Below, piece after piece: positions 1-8,027 of a DNA stretch of 20,978 bases (position 1 is its first letter; each line of letters starts with the position of its first letter). The position numbers and the translations under genes were made by a program. Origin of the DNA: an uncultured Eggerthellaceae bacterium. Lineage in GTDB: Bacteria; Actinomycetota; Coriobacteriia; Coriobacteriales; Eggerthellaceae. Below the pieces are notes generated by a model. It did not search any database. It was not told the DNA's origin and saw nothing but the letters and a program-made list of their open reading frames with translations. The stretch is taken from the NCBI GenBank assembly GCA_949450265.1, contig CASTMW010000015.1, positions 1-20,978 of the forward strand. The letters are read 5' to 3'.

Positions 1-680
1 CAGCCACCATTCCCGTGTTCATGTACCACTATCTTTACGATCCGGCCGATCCGCCAGCGAATATAGATGCCAACTATTTGAGTATCGAAGATCTTGAAGA
101 TCATCTTCAGTACCTTACCAAGAACGATTACTACTACCCTTCGTATCAGGAGATACGTGCATTTGCCGAGGGCACACATTCGCTTCCTGCGAAGAGCGCC
201 ACGCTAACCTTCGACGACGGGGCTTGGGAGGTCTATACCACGGGTGGCGACCTGTTTCGCCAATACGAGGTACCCGCCACCATGTTCCTTATCTGCGAAA
301 ATGCGGATATCCCTGATCTTTGCCTGAGTCAGGCGAACCCCTACATTAGCTTCCAATCGCATACGTATAAGATGCATAACGGCGGTTCCGGTATCGGCCG
401 CGGTGGTCTTATCCATGCTTTCACGAAAGATCAGATCATTGATGATGTCAAGACTGCACAGGATATCTTGGGAACCACTGAAGCTGTTGCGTATCCCTTC
501 GGGGACAACAATGAAACGGCATGGGCTGCCTTGGAGGAAGCGAACACTCAGTGCGCTTTTACCATAGAGAATAGGCGTATCAAGCCTGGTGATAATCCCA
601 TGGCCTTACCGCGTTTGCGCGTGAGCAATGGCAACGGCGCTGATACCTTTGCTGCGCTGGTGGCCGCCGACCCCGCGTGA
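1..680 (+). CDS. Polysaccharide deacetylase (NodB domain), 5' end cut by window
   Basis: The frame is open from the first bases of the window, so the true start lies upstream; a GTG at 15 is only the first possible start seen here. About 221 residues are visible. They begin with an IPVFMYHY-like strand typical of the start of the NodB fold. Numbered from the GTG, TFDDG is at 65-69 (metal-binding and catalytic Asp), a histidine motif SHTYKMH is at 115-121 and YPFG follows near 160. These are the family motifs of metal-dependent carbohydrate N- or O-deacetylases acting on cell-wall or surface glycans. The usual Pro after TFDDG is Ala. Any signal peptide or anchor would be in the missing part. 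GC is about 52% by hand count against about 63% or more in sampled lines of the next gene, so base composition differs from its neighbours. The family is clear, the substrate is not. Confidence 0.85.
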   Translation, partial: ATIPVFMYHYLYDPADPPANIDANYLSIEDLEDHLQYLTKNDYYYPSYQEIRAFAEGTHSLPAKSATLTFDDGAWEVYTTGGDLFRQYEVPATMFLICENADIPDLCLSQANPYISFQSHTYKMHNGGSGIGRGGLIHAFTKDQIIDDVKTAQDILGTTEAVAYPFGDNNETAWAALEEANTQCAFTIENRRIKPGDNPMALPRLRVSNGNGADTFAALVAADPA

Positions 681-685
681 TGCGG

Positions 686-691
686 TAGAAT
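686..691 (+). promoter_or_regulatory. Possible -10 box upstream of pgi
   Basis: TAGAAT lies just after the deacetylase stop and 42 bases before the pgi start. No convincing -35 box is visible at 16-18 bases, so this is weak. Confidence 0.25.
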
Positions 692-733
692 CTCCTCACT
701 GCGAGAGCAATCGACAAGAAAGAGAAGCAGGTC

Positions 734-2587
734 ATGATATCTGGCGATATGGAGAAGCTGTACCCGTCGGCCAAGACGCTGGTGAAGGAGCATATCGCCA
801 GCCGCATCTACCATCAGGATGGCAGTGCGTTCGATTTCTCGGACGATGCGGCAGCGTGCGCGAGCAGCTTCATGGGATGGGCGCAGATGGGCAGCCATCC
901 GCAATGCGACGTGCGCGAACTGATGGAGTTTGCCGATGCGGTGGTGGCCGACGGCATCACGCATGTGGTGCTGCTGGGCCAGGGCGGCAGCACGCAGGCG
1001 CCCATGACCATCACCAAGTACAACAAGGAAGATCGCAATCGCGTCACCTTCCGCACGCTGGACAGCGACTCGCCGGTGCGTATGCGCGCGCTGTTCGCGT
1101 CGTGCAAGGCGCGTAACACGCTGTTCATCGTCAGCAGCAAGAGCGGTGGCACCATCGAGCCGCGCATGCAGCTGCGGGCCATCCGCCAGCACTTCGAGCC
1201 CGAACTGGGCGACGACTTCCCGAAGCATCTGGTGGCCATCACCGATCCTGACACCGAGCTTGAGCGCCTGGCCACCGAAGAGGGCTGGCGCGCTATCTTC
1301 CGCGGCGAGCCCACCGTGGGCGGTCGGTTCAGCGCGCTTTCCGTGTTCGGGTTGCTGCCAGCGGCGCTGGCGGGCATACATCTGGACGAATTCCTGGCGC
1401 ACGCATGCGAAGCGGAGAAGCGCTGCAGCGAAGATGCCATCGACAACCCGGCCATCAACCTGGCGGCGTTCCTCTTTGACAACTACTGCCAAGGGCGCAA
1501 CAAGTTCAGCTTCCTCACGCCGAAGCGTGGGCGCGTGCTGGGCCTGTGGATCGAGCAGCTGGTGGCCGAGAGCCTGGGCAAGGCCGGTCAGGGCATCTTG
1601 CCCAATATCGAAGTGGACACGCTGCTCTTGACGGAGGACCCGGGCGACCGATCGGTCATCATGTATCAGACCGCCACCGACCTGTGGGACGAGAGCCGCA
1701 ACTTCGAGATGAGCCTGGCCTACATTAACCCCAACATTCCGCGTCAGAACTACCGCATCAAGAATGTGAACGAGCTGGCCGAGCATTTCGTCATGTGGGA
1801 ATACGCCATCGCCATGTGCGGGTATCTGATGCGCGTGTGCCCGTTCGACCAGCCCGACGTGGCCTCCACGAAGGCTGAGGTGCTGCGCATCCTGAGCCAG
1901 GGCATTCCTGAACCCGACTACGTGGAAACGTTCACATCCGATGTGGACATGGGCCTGGTGGAAGTGCGCCAGTCGCACAACCTGAAAGCGCGCACGCATC
2001 TGCGCAGCACGTTATACGGCCTGCTGGACGGCATCCAGCCTGGGGACTATTTCGCGCTGAATGCGTTTCTACCCTTCACGGGCGAAGGGCGGCGCGAGGC
2101 GCTGGAGAGCATCCGCCATGATGTGGCCGAGGCGTTTGGCGTGGTGTCGTGTCTGGAAGTGGGGCCGCGCTACCTGCATTCCACCGGTCAGCTGCAGAAG
2201 GGCGGCCCGGCGTGCGGTGTGTTCTTGCTGCTGTCGGCCGACGAGCTGAAGGACATCCAGCTGCCCGAGGGGTCGCAGGCGCCATCGCTGGGCAGTTTGG
2301 CGAAGGCGCAGGCGGTAGGCGACGCGCTGACGCTGGCCGACCGCGGACGGCGCATGGTGCATCTGCATCTGCCGGATAACTCGGCGGTCACGCTGCGTAT
2401 GCTCTCGTCGGTGATCGCGGACGTCATCGGCGAGGTGATGATCGACCGCGAGTTGGAGCTAGCCGAGGACACAGACGATGCGAATGCGGCGGATGCGGCC
2501 GCTGATGCGCTGGATGCAGCGCTTGAGGTGGCCGGGGCTGATGCTCTGGCCAACGAAGCCGCCGAAGGCGAGGACGCGCGTGCGTGA
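734..2587 (+). CDS. pgi: Glucose-6-phosphate isomerase, long form with acidic Ala-rich tail
   Basis: This enzyme interconverts glucose 6-phosphate and fructose 6-phosphate in the cytoplasm (glycolysis and gluconeogenesis). The 617-residue product has the two sugar-isomerase (SIS) lobes. A LGQGGSTQAP strand at about 81-90 matches the PGI GIGGS loop, SSKSGGT at 134-140 is the phosphate-binding loop, and a GRFSALSVFGLLPAA segment is near 200, as in PGI proteins. Its style resembles the isomerase half of transaldolase/PGI fusions more than short PGIs, but no transaldolase domain is present. The last 40 or so residues are a low-complexity Asp/Ala/Glu tail (EDTDDANAADAAADALDAA) with no expected catalytic role. 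ATG 734 is chosen for a weak GAAGCAGG upstream; ATG 752 is an alternative. The stop overlaps the hypF start by 8 bases, so the two genes are probably co-transcribed and translationally coupled. Confidence 0.85.
   Translation: MISGDMEKLYPSAKTLVKEHIASRIYHQDGSAFDFSDDAAACASSFMGWAQMGSHPQCDVRELMEFADAVVADGITHVVLLGQGGSTQAPMTITKYNKEDRNRVTFRTLDSDSPVRMRALFASCKARNTLFIVSSKSGGTIEPRMQLRAIRQHFEPELGDDFPKHLVAITDPDTELERLATEEGWRAIFRGEPTVGGRFSALSVFGLLPAALAGIHLDEFLAHACEAEKRCSEDAIDNPAINLAAFLFDNYCQGRNKFSFLTPKRGRVLGLWIEQLVAESLGKAGQGILPNIEVDTLLLTEDPGDRSVIMYQTATDLWDESRNFEMSLAYINPNIPRQNYRIKNVNELAEHFVMWEYAIAMCGYLMRVCPFDQPDVASTKAEVLRILSQGIPEPDYVETFTSDVDMGLVEVRQSHNLKARTHLRSTLYGLLDGIQPGDYFALNAFLPFTGEGRREALESIRHDVAEAFGVVSCLEVGPRYLHSTGQLQKGGPACGVFLLLSADELKDIQLPEGSQAPSLGSLAKAQAVGDALTLADRGRRMVHLHLPDNSAVTLRMLSSVIADVIGEVMIDRELELAEDTDDANAADAAADALDAALEVAGADALANEAAEGEDARA
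2565..2574 (+). promoter_or_regulatory. Ribosome binding site that fixes the hypF start
   Basis: AAGGCGAGGA sits inside the pgi tail, 5 bases before GTG 2580. It supports GTG 2580 over upstream ATG codons in the same frame, whose Arg-rich translation does not look like HypF. Confidence 0.6.
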
Positions 2588-5117
2588 CGCGCTGGACATC
2601 TGGGTCAAGGGCATCGTGCAAGGGGTGGGCTTTCGCCCCTTCGTGTATCGACTGGCGAAGCGCTACCTGATCGACGGGTGGGTGCTGAACGGGGCCGATG
2701 GCGTGCATATCCATGCCGAAGGCGACGAGAAGCTGGTCGACGAGTTCGTGCTGGCCATCTCCGAGGAAGCACCGGCGGCCGCGCAGGTGACCGAGATAGA
2801 GATGCACGAGGTGCCGCTCGAAGGCTTCGAGGGGTTCCAGATCCGCCTGTCGGATGAGGCTGCTGCCGAAGAGCGCACGCTCGTCTCGCCCGACCTTGCC
2901 ACGTGCGCCGATTGCCAGCGCGAGCTGTTCGATCCGGCCGACCGCCGTTTCCGCTACCCGTTCATCAACTGCACGAACTGCGGGCCGCGGTTCACCATCA
3001 TCGATGACCTGCCGTACGATCGCGCGTCCACCAGCATGCGTGATTTCACCATGTGCGATGCGTGCGCTGCCGAATACGCTGATCCGGCCGACCGCCGCTT
3101 CCACGCGCAGCCGGATGCGTGCTTTGCGTGCGGCCCAACGCTCACGTGGCGCGTGGGCACGGGGCCTGTGGTTGCCGCGCGCACCCGCGAAGAGACCGAC
3201 ACGGTATTCGCTGAGGCGGTGGGCATGCTGCGCGCGGGCAAGATCCTTGCGGTCAAGGGGTTGGGCGGCTATCACTTGGTGTGCGATGCGAACGATGCGG
3301 AAGCGGTGGCCGAGCTGCGCCGCCGCAAGCGCCGTCCGGGCAAGGCATTCGCCGTAATGTGCGAACGTCTGGACGATGTGCGCGCGCTTTGCCAGGTGGA
3401 CCAGGCTGAACGGCGGCTGTTGGAAGGTGCCCAGCGCCCCATCGTGCTGCTGCGCAAGTTGCCTGGCGTGCCCACTCCGCCCGGCATCGCCGATGGGCTG
3501 CCCGACCTGGGCGTCATGCTGCCCTACACGCCCGTGCAGCATATCCTGCTACACGATTTCACGGCTGCGCACGGCGCGTCCGAGGCAGCTGCTGTTGTGC
3601 CCATGCTGGTGATGACCAGCGGGAACCTGCACGACGAGCCCATCGTCATCAGCGACGACGAGGCATACGAGCGTCTTGCGGGCATCGCGGATGCCTTCCT
3701 GGGCAACGATCGGCAGATCCTCTCGCGCTTCGATGACAGCGTGGTGCGCGTGTTGGATACGCCCGACGGTCAGGCCATCCAGTTCATCCGTCGCGCGCGC
3801 GGGTATGCGCCGCCGCCGGTGGCAACGGGCGCGACCGGCGGGGTCGACCAAGCCAGCCAGCCTGACCAGTGCGGCCAGGCCGATGGCGCCAGTCAGGCTG
3901 ACCATCACCCCCATGCCGACCCGGCTGCCTGCTGCTTCGCCGCCGGGCCCGAGCAGAAGAACACGTTCGCCTTCCTGCGGGCAGGCGAGGCGTTCGTTTC
4001 GCAGCATATCGGCGATGTGGAGAACGCGGAGGCCTTCGATGCGTGGCTGCATGCGAAGGCCCGCTATGAGAAGCTGTTCGATTTTGACCCGCAGATGCTG
4101 GCATGCGACCTGCATCCGGAATACCTCACATCGAAATGGGCAGCCGACCAGGCATCAGCGTTGGAGCTGCCGCTTGTGCGCGTGCAGCATCATCATGCGC
4201 ACATCGTGTCGGTCATGGCCGAGCATGGGCTTGTCGATGCGGTCTGCGGCATCGCGTTCGACGGTACCGGATACGGTACCGATGGCGCCATCTGGGGGGG
4301 AGAGGTGTTGCTCTCCGACCGCCGTGCCTTCGAGCGGTTCGCGAACTTCGCCTATGTGCCCATGCCGGGCGGCGCGGCGTGCGTGAAGCATCCGCTGCGC
4401 ATGGCCTATGGCGTGCTGTGGGAATACGACCTGCTGGACCATCCAGGAGCCGCCGCAGCGCTGGCCGAGCTGGGCGAAGAGCAGCAGCAGGTGTGCGACA
4501 CCATGATCGAGAACGGCCTGAACACGCCGTACACATCCTCGGTCGGGCGTCTCTTCGACGCCGCCAGCGCGCTTCTGGGCATCTGCACGCAGCCGACCTA
4601 CGAAGGCGAACCGGCCATCCTGCTGGAGGCCGCTCTTGCCGATCTTCCCGCCGATGAAGCTGCCCACGATGGCGCCGGTGAAGCTATCCACGATGGCACC
4701 GCATCCGAGCGCACCTACGAGGTGGCCGTCGTGAAGAACACGGCCACAGCTCAGAGTACCGCGCAGGATACCTCTGTGGTCCTCTTCGACGTCGAACCAG
4801 CGTTCCGCGCGCTGCTCGACGATATGGTGGCCCGTGTGCCCGTGGCCCAGATCGCCCGGCGCTTCCACGATGCTATGGTATCTGCCATCGTGATGGCCGC
4901 CCAGCTGGTGGCTGCTACCTATGACATCCGCACGATCGTGCTCGCAGGCGGCGTGTTCATGAACCGCTATCTGACCGAGCACGCTTTGATTCAGTTGCAA
5001 CGCAACGGATTCACCGTTGCGATCAACCGGGACCTGCCGCCCAATGACGGCAGCATATCGCTCGGGCAGGCCGTGGTGGCCTTCGAGCAAGGGAACTCTG
5101 ATGAAAGGGAGGGATGA
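2580..5117 (+). CDS. hypF: Carbamoyltransferase HypF, [NiFe]-hydrogenase maturation
   Basis: HypF uses carbamoyl phosphate and ATP to carbamoylate HypE, the first step in making the cyanide ligands of [NiFe] hydrogenase. From GTG 2580 the protein has 845 residues. The domains in order are: acylphosphatase-like (VKGIVQGVGFRPF, 9-21); two zinc-finger motifs with CxxC pairs at 109/112, 131/134, 159/162 and 181/184 in the canonical 18-24-18 spacing; a YrdC-like domain (about 205-410, KGLGGYHLVCDA); and a Kae1-like domain with HHHAH at 537-541, AFDGTGYG near 560 and LAGGVFMN near 788. It is about 95 residues longer than the E. coli protein (about 750). The excess is two polar inserts at about 416-455 and 686-734, both made of short tandem repeats and both probably surface loops. 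All catalytic motifs are intact. hypC and hypD lie nearby on the other strand; hypE, hypA and hypB are not in the window. Confidence 0.95.
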   Translation: MRDALDIWVKGIVQGVGFRPFVYRLAKRYLIDGWVLNGADGVHIHAEGDEKLVDEFVLAISEEAPAAAQVTEIEMHEVPLEGFEGFQIRLSDEAAAEERTLVSPDLATCADCQRELFDPADRRFRYPFINCTNCGPRFTIIDDLPYDRASTSMRDFTMCDACAAEYADPADRRFHAQPDACFACGPTLTWRVGTGPVVAARTREETDTVFAEAVGMLRAGKILAVKGLGGYHLVCDANDAEAVAELRRRKRRPGKAFAVMCERLDDVRALCQVDQAERRLLEGAQRPIVLLRKLPGVPTPPGIADGLPDLGVMLPYTPVQHILLHDFTAAHGASEAAAVVPMLVMTSGNLHDEPIVISDDEAYERLAGIADAFLGNDRQILSRFDDSVVRVLDTPDGQAIQFIRRARGYAPPPVATGATGGVDQASQPDQCGQADGASQADHHPHADPAACCFAAGPEQKNTFAFLRAGEAFVSQHIGDVENAEAFDAWLHAKARYEKLFDFDPQMLACDLHPEYLTSKWAADQASALELPLVRVQHHHAHIVSVMAEHGLVDAVCGIAFDGTGYGTDGAIWGGEVLLSDRRAFERFANFAYVPMPGGAACVKHPLRMAYGVLWEYDLLDHPGAAAALAELGEEQQQVCDTMIENGLNTPYTSSVGRLFDAASALLGICTQPTYEGEPAILLEAALADLPADEAAHDGAGEAIHDGTASERTYEVAVVKNTATAQSTAQDTSVVLFDVEPAFRALLDDMVARVPVAQIARRFHDAMVSAIVMAAQLVAATYDIRTIVLAGGVFMNRYLTEHALIQLQRNGFTVAINRDLPPNDGSISLGQAVVAFEQGNSDEREG
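3840..3929 (+). repeat. Five degenerate 18-bp tandem repeats inside hypF
   Basis: Units begin at 3840, 3858, 3876, 3894 and 3912; the inner ones start with CAG followed by SCYGAYSR-like sequence (CAGCCTGACCAG, CAGGCCGATGGC, CAGGCTGACCAT). They encode the Gln/Asp/His-rich linker between the YrdC-like and Kae1-like domains. Confidence 0.6.
4653..4700 (+). repeat. Two 24-bp tandem repeats inside hypF
   Basis: Units 4653-4676 and 4677-4700 share most positions and encode DEAAHDGA and GEAIHDGT. They lie in the second extra loop of HypF. Confidence 0.7.
5108..5112 (+). promoter_or_regulatory. Ribosome binding site for the DUF4190-type gene
   Basis: GGAGG overlaps the end of hypF and lies 6 bases before ATG 5119. 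It favours ATG 5119 over ATG 5101, which has no comparable site. Confidence 0.6.
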
Positions 5118-5118
5118 G

Positions 5119-6411
5119 ATGGCTGACGAAACGAACGACCAGGGTTTGGGCGCTCAGCAGCCGAACGTGCAGCTGAACGTGCAGCCGGAAGGGACGCAGC
5201 CGGCGGTTATTCCGGGAACACAGGAGACGTCATCGCCGTTGATCGCGCCGCAGTCCACAGTGGAGGTGCCATCTGCGGCAACGGTGCAGCCGACGACGGA
5301 GCAGCCGGTGACGACCGCGCAGCCGACGACCGCGCAGCCGACGACCGCGCAGGAGGTGGAGCAGACGGCGCCTACCGCCCAGCCAGCTGACGCATATCAG
5401 CAGGCGTATCAGACGGATGCGGCGGCTGCCACCACGTCTACCACGTCCGCCCCGACTGCTGCGCCCACCGCAACGGTGCCGCCGACCGGCACCCCCGTTG
5501 CCCCGCAGCCGATCAGCCCGCAGCCGGGCACCCCGCAACCAGGCGTCCCCCAACCGGGCGCCCCGCAACCCAGCGCCACAGGCGCGCTCGTGTGCGGCAT
5601 CTTGGCCATCGTGTTCTGCTTCTTGCCCATCGTGGGCATCATCTTGGGCATCGTGGCCATCGTGCTGGCGGGCAAGTACTTCCGCGCGGGCGGCACGCAG
5701 GGCACGGGCAAGGCGGGCCGCATCTGCGGCATCATCGGCATCGTGGCGTCCATCGTCATGATCATCATCAACATCGTGCTGGTGGTGGGAGCCTTCATGG
5801 TCGCCAGCACCTACGATGCGCCCGGTAGCAATTACAGCACCCCTGCATCCTCGTCCTCGTACAGCTATGCTGCGCTCTCCGAGAGCGAGGAAGAGGCCAT
5901 CACGCAGGCGGCCGAAGAGCAGCTGGACAAGATCAAGAATGCCGATCCTGAGACCATGCAGCAGATCGCCGACTTGGTGCAGTCCAGCTTCGACGAATCC
6001 GCTGGTTACTCGGGCGTGGGCGACATGACGTTGGCCACGTTGGGTATCGACCCTATGGTGGTGGCGCAGAAGCTGACGGAAGATTTCGACTACGAGCCGT
6101 TCTACACCAGCGCCAGCTCTGATGATGCTGCCGAGGCCGACTTCGACATCACGTATGTGAGCGTCCTTGACGTGCTGGATGAGTTCGATGACCTGCTGGA
6201 CGACTTCATGGACAGCAGCGAATACGACGCCATCACGTCCGAAGAGCAGGCGTATCAGGCGATCGGTCAGCTGCTCTTGCAGGCCATCGACAACACGAAG
6301 CCCACCGACAAGGGCTTCATGACCCTTTCGCTGGATCGCGTGGACAATGAATGGGTCGTCGACGAAGACAGCTGGGAAGACGAGCTGGACTACTTCTTCG
6401 CGTTCAGCTGA
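5119..6411 (+). CDS. DUF4190-type membrane protein with Thr/Pro/Gln-rich N-terminus
   Basis: From ATG 5119 the product has 430 residues. The first 150 or so are low-complexity Thr/Pro/Gln/Ala with TTAQP repeats and later QPGxP repeats; no signal peptide precedes them. Then come two hydrophobic helices separated by a Gly-rich turn (GALVCGILAIVFCFLPIVG and GIIGIVASIVMIIINIVL), the pattern of DUF4190 domains, which often have a conserved Gly at the start of each helix. The remainder is Ser-rich, then a strongly acidic soluble region (DEFDDLLDDFMDSSEYDA) ending near FAFS. By analogy the N-terminal tail is probably cytoplasmic and the acidic domain either inside or outside; the sequence does not decide. 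It starts 1 base after hypF, so it is likely in the same transcript, but no functional link to hydrogenase is evident. Function unknown. Confidence 0.75.
   Translation: MADETNDQGLGAQQPNVQLNVQPEGTQPAVIPGTQETSSPLIAPQSTVEVPSAATVQPTTEQPVTTAQPTTAQPTTAQEVEQTAPTAQPADAYQQAYQTDAAAATTSTTSAPTAAPTATVPPTGTPVAPQPISPQPGTPQPGVPQPGAPQPSATGALVCGILAIVFCFLPIVGIILGIVAIVLAGKYFRAGGTQGTGKAGRICGIIGIVASIVMIIINIVLVVGAFMVASTYDAPGSNYSTPASSSSYSYAALSESEEEAITQAAEEQLDKIKNADPETMQQIADLVQSSFDESAGYSGVGDMTLATLGIDPMVVAQKLTEDFDYEPFYTSASSDDAAEADFDITYVSVLDVLDEFDDLLDDFMDSSEYDAITSEEQAYQAIGQLLLQAIDNTKPTDKGFMTLSLDRVDNEWVVDEDSWEDELDYFFAFS
5311..5355 (+). repeat. Three 15-bp tandem repeats encoding TTAQP
   Basis: ACGACCGCGCAGCCG occurs exactly at 5311-5325 and 5326-5340, and as ACGACCGCGCAGGAG at 5341-5355. 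More degenerate 12-bp Pro/Gln repeats follow at about 5519-5572. Confidence 0.85.
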
Positions 6412-6439
6412 TCGAAGCACCCGCTCATAGGATGATCGT

Positions 6440-6476
6440 AGAGAGGCCGGCCTAAGCGCTGGCCTCTCTTCTTCTC
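6440..6476 (+). terminator. Rho-independent terminator between convergent genes
   Basis: AGAGAGGCC (6440-6448) pairs with GGCCTCTCT (6461-6469), with extra pairs inside the loop, and is followed by a T-rich stretch TCTTCTCT. It ends the + strand pgi-hypF-DUF4190 run and abuts the hypD stop, so it may also work in reverse, although the - strand tail is poorer in T. Confidence 0.75.
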
Positions 6477-7571
6477 TTAGTAATAGCGGAAATAGGCGGC
6501 GCAGCTGCCTTCGCTTGACACCATGCACGGGCCCACCGGATTCTCGGGTGTGCATACCGTGCGGAACAGCGGGCATTCATCGGGCCGCATGTGCGCGCGC
6601 AGTACGTCGCCGCACCGGCAGCCAGCATGCTCCACTGTGGACTCCACTGGGGGGTCGAAGCGCTCCATAGCGTCGAAGGTGGCGAACGCCTCACGCAGGC
6701 GATAGCCGCTGCCTTCGATGGGACCCAGTCCGCGCCAGGTGGCAGTGCAAGTCTCGAACACCTCGTCGATGGCCGCCATGGCAACCGGGTTGCCCTCGGG
6801 CATCACGCCACGCGCGTAGGCGATCTCCACCTCGGCGCGCCCTTCGCGCAGCTGCCGCACGATCATGGCGATGCCCTGCAGGATGTCGTTCGGCTCGAAG
6901 CCGGTTATGACACCGGGGATGCCGTATTCGCGCGCCAGGAACCGGTACGGCTCGGCGCCGATGATGGTGCTCACATGTCCGGGCAGGATCAACGCGTCGA
7001 TATGCAGCGTCGGATCGGCCACGATGGCTTCAAGCGCCCCCGGCATGTTCTTATGGGCGCCGTACACGGTGAAGTTCTCAAGCCCCAGTGCCTTCGCGCG
7101 CTTCACGGCCATGGCGGTCAGCGGCGTGGTGGTCTCGAAGCCCACGCCCACGAACACCACCTGCCGATCGGGGTTCTGCTGCGCCAACATCAGCGCATCC
7201 AGTGGTGAATACACGATGCGCACGTCGCGTCCGGCCGCTTGTTCGGCCAGAAGGCTGCTGGTCGAGCCCGGCACGCGCGTCATGTCGCCGAACGTGGCGA
7301 TGATGACACCGGGCACCCGCGCAAGCGCGATGACCTTGTCGATGTCGTGGTTCGAGGTGACGCACACCGGGCATCCAGGGCCGCTGGATAGCTGCACGCC
7401 TTCGGGCAGCAGGTCACGGATACCGTTGCGCGCGATGGACACCGTATGGGTGCCGCACACTTCCATCAGCGTGGCCCCCGCCGCCGGTGCCAAATCGGCG
7501 ATGGCCTCTACCAGCCCGCGCGCCAGCTCAGGATCCTTGAAGGCCGCCAGTTCGGTCTGCATGGCATCCAT
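6477..7571 (-). CDS. hypD: Hydrogenase maturation protein HypD
   Basis: HypD is the [4Fe-4S] scaffold that, with HypC, holds the Fe(CN)2CO unit before its transfer to the hydrogenase large subunit. The 364-residue product has the family motifs in order: CGTHT at 39-43, GPGCPVC at 64-70, and a C-terminal cysteine-rich region with Cys at about 318, 320, 333, 340, 349 and 357 that includes the cluster ligands. Length is normal (360-380). ATG 7571 is used because it follows the hypC stop by 2 bases; ATG 7562 is possible. It forms a two-gene unit with hypC, transcribed away from coaD and towards the DUF4190-type gene. Nothing in the sequence suggests damage. Confidence 0.96.
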   Translation of the reverse strand: MDAMQTELAAFKDPELARGLVEAIADLAPAAGATLMEVCGTHTVSIARNGIRDLLPEGVQLSSGPGCPVCVTSNHDIDKVIALARVPGVIIATFGDMTRVPGSTSSLLAEQAAGRDVRIVYSPLDALMLAQQNPDRQVVFVGVGFETTTPLTAMAVKRAKALGLENFTVYGAHKNMPGALEAIVADPTLHIDALILPGHVSTIIGAEPYRFLAREYGIPGVITGFEPNDILQGIAMIVRQLREGRAEVEIAYARGVMPEGNPVAMAAIDEVFETCTATWRGLGPIEGSGYRLREAFATFDAMERFDPPVESTVEHAGCRCGDVLRAHMRPDECPLFRTVCTPENPVGPCMVSSEGSCAAYFRYY

Positions 7572-7573
7572 GG

Positions 7574-7942
7574 CTATGCCTTCGTGGGAACGTCGCCGAA
7601 CGTTGCCGCGAACTCCGCAGCCAGCCCGCCACCGGCTATGCCAGGACCAGCTGTCGCTCCCATGCCCGCCATGCCTGCGTCGCTCGCATCGCCTTCGCCG
7701 CCCGCAGCGTCCAGGTCATCGGCAGCCAATTCGGGGAACTGGCGGATCAGGTCGATGGTCTCCTGTGCGAACTGCTCGTCCACCACTTCGATGGCGAAGC
7801 CCGCGTGCACCAGCACGTAGTCGCCCACCGCCGCCTGAGGCGTCAGGTCCACCGATATCTGCCGCGCCACGCCTAGGATGTCCGCATCGGCCAGCCCATC
7901 CGGCCGCACCTCGGTTATCTTCGCAGGGATCGCCAAGCACAT
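7574..7942 (-). CDS. hypC: HypC/HybG-family hydrogenase maturation chaperone, extended C-terminus
   Basis: The protein begins MCLAIPAKI, the family signature; Cys2 is the residue that binds iron and HypD. The conserved beta-barrel part runs to about residue 75 (VGDYVLVHAGFAI). Total length is 122, against about 75-100 for most HypC proteins. The excess is a Gly/Ala/Met-rich tail (AAGGEGDASDAG and beyond) that looks unstructured. A perfect AAGGAGGT site at 7955-7948 lies 5 bases before the ATG, so initiation is certain. The gene is followed 2 bases later by hypD. It shares an 85-base upstream region with the divergent coaD. Confidence 0.95.
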   Translation of the reverse strand: MCLAIPAKITEVRPDGLADADILGVARQISVDLTPQAAVGDYVLVHAGFAIEVVDEQFAQETIDLIRQFPELAADDLDAAGGEGDASDAGMAGMGATAGPGIAGGGLAAEFAATFGDVPTKA

Positions 7943-8027
7943 ACGCTACCTCCTTGTTTTCCTATATGATAGCTGCAACGGTGGCGCAAACAGGATGGCC
8001 GCCGCCACATTTCGGAAAGGGAACACG
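7943..8027. promoter_or_regulatory. Divergent hypC / coaD promoter region
   Basis: This 85-base gap must hold both promoters unless they lie in the genes. Candidate -10 boxes overlap: TATGAT at 7965-7970 on the + strand and TATCAT (7971-7966) on the - strand. No good -35 box is seen for either, so the exact sites are uncertain. Confidence 0.35.

Noticed and set aside
548..1999. Long open frame on the - strand (483 codons) opposite pgi
   Set aside because: It is antisense to a clear PGI, rich in His/Arg/Gln as expected of a shadow of high-GC coding DNA, and has no recognisable domain.
2478..2579. Upstream ATG starts for hypF
   Set aside because: The added residues are an Arg/Trp/Met-rich reading of the pgi tail in another frame and lie before the acylphosphatase domain.
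5230..6576. Long - strand frame (448 codons) opposite the DUF4190-type gene
   Set aside because: Composition is Arg/His/Gly low complexity and it runs across a terminator; a shadow frame.
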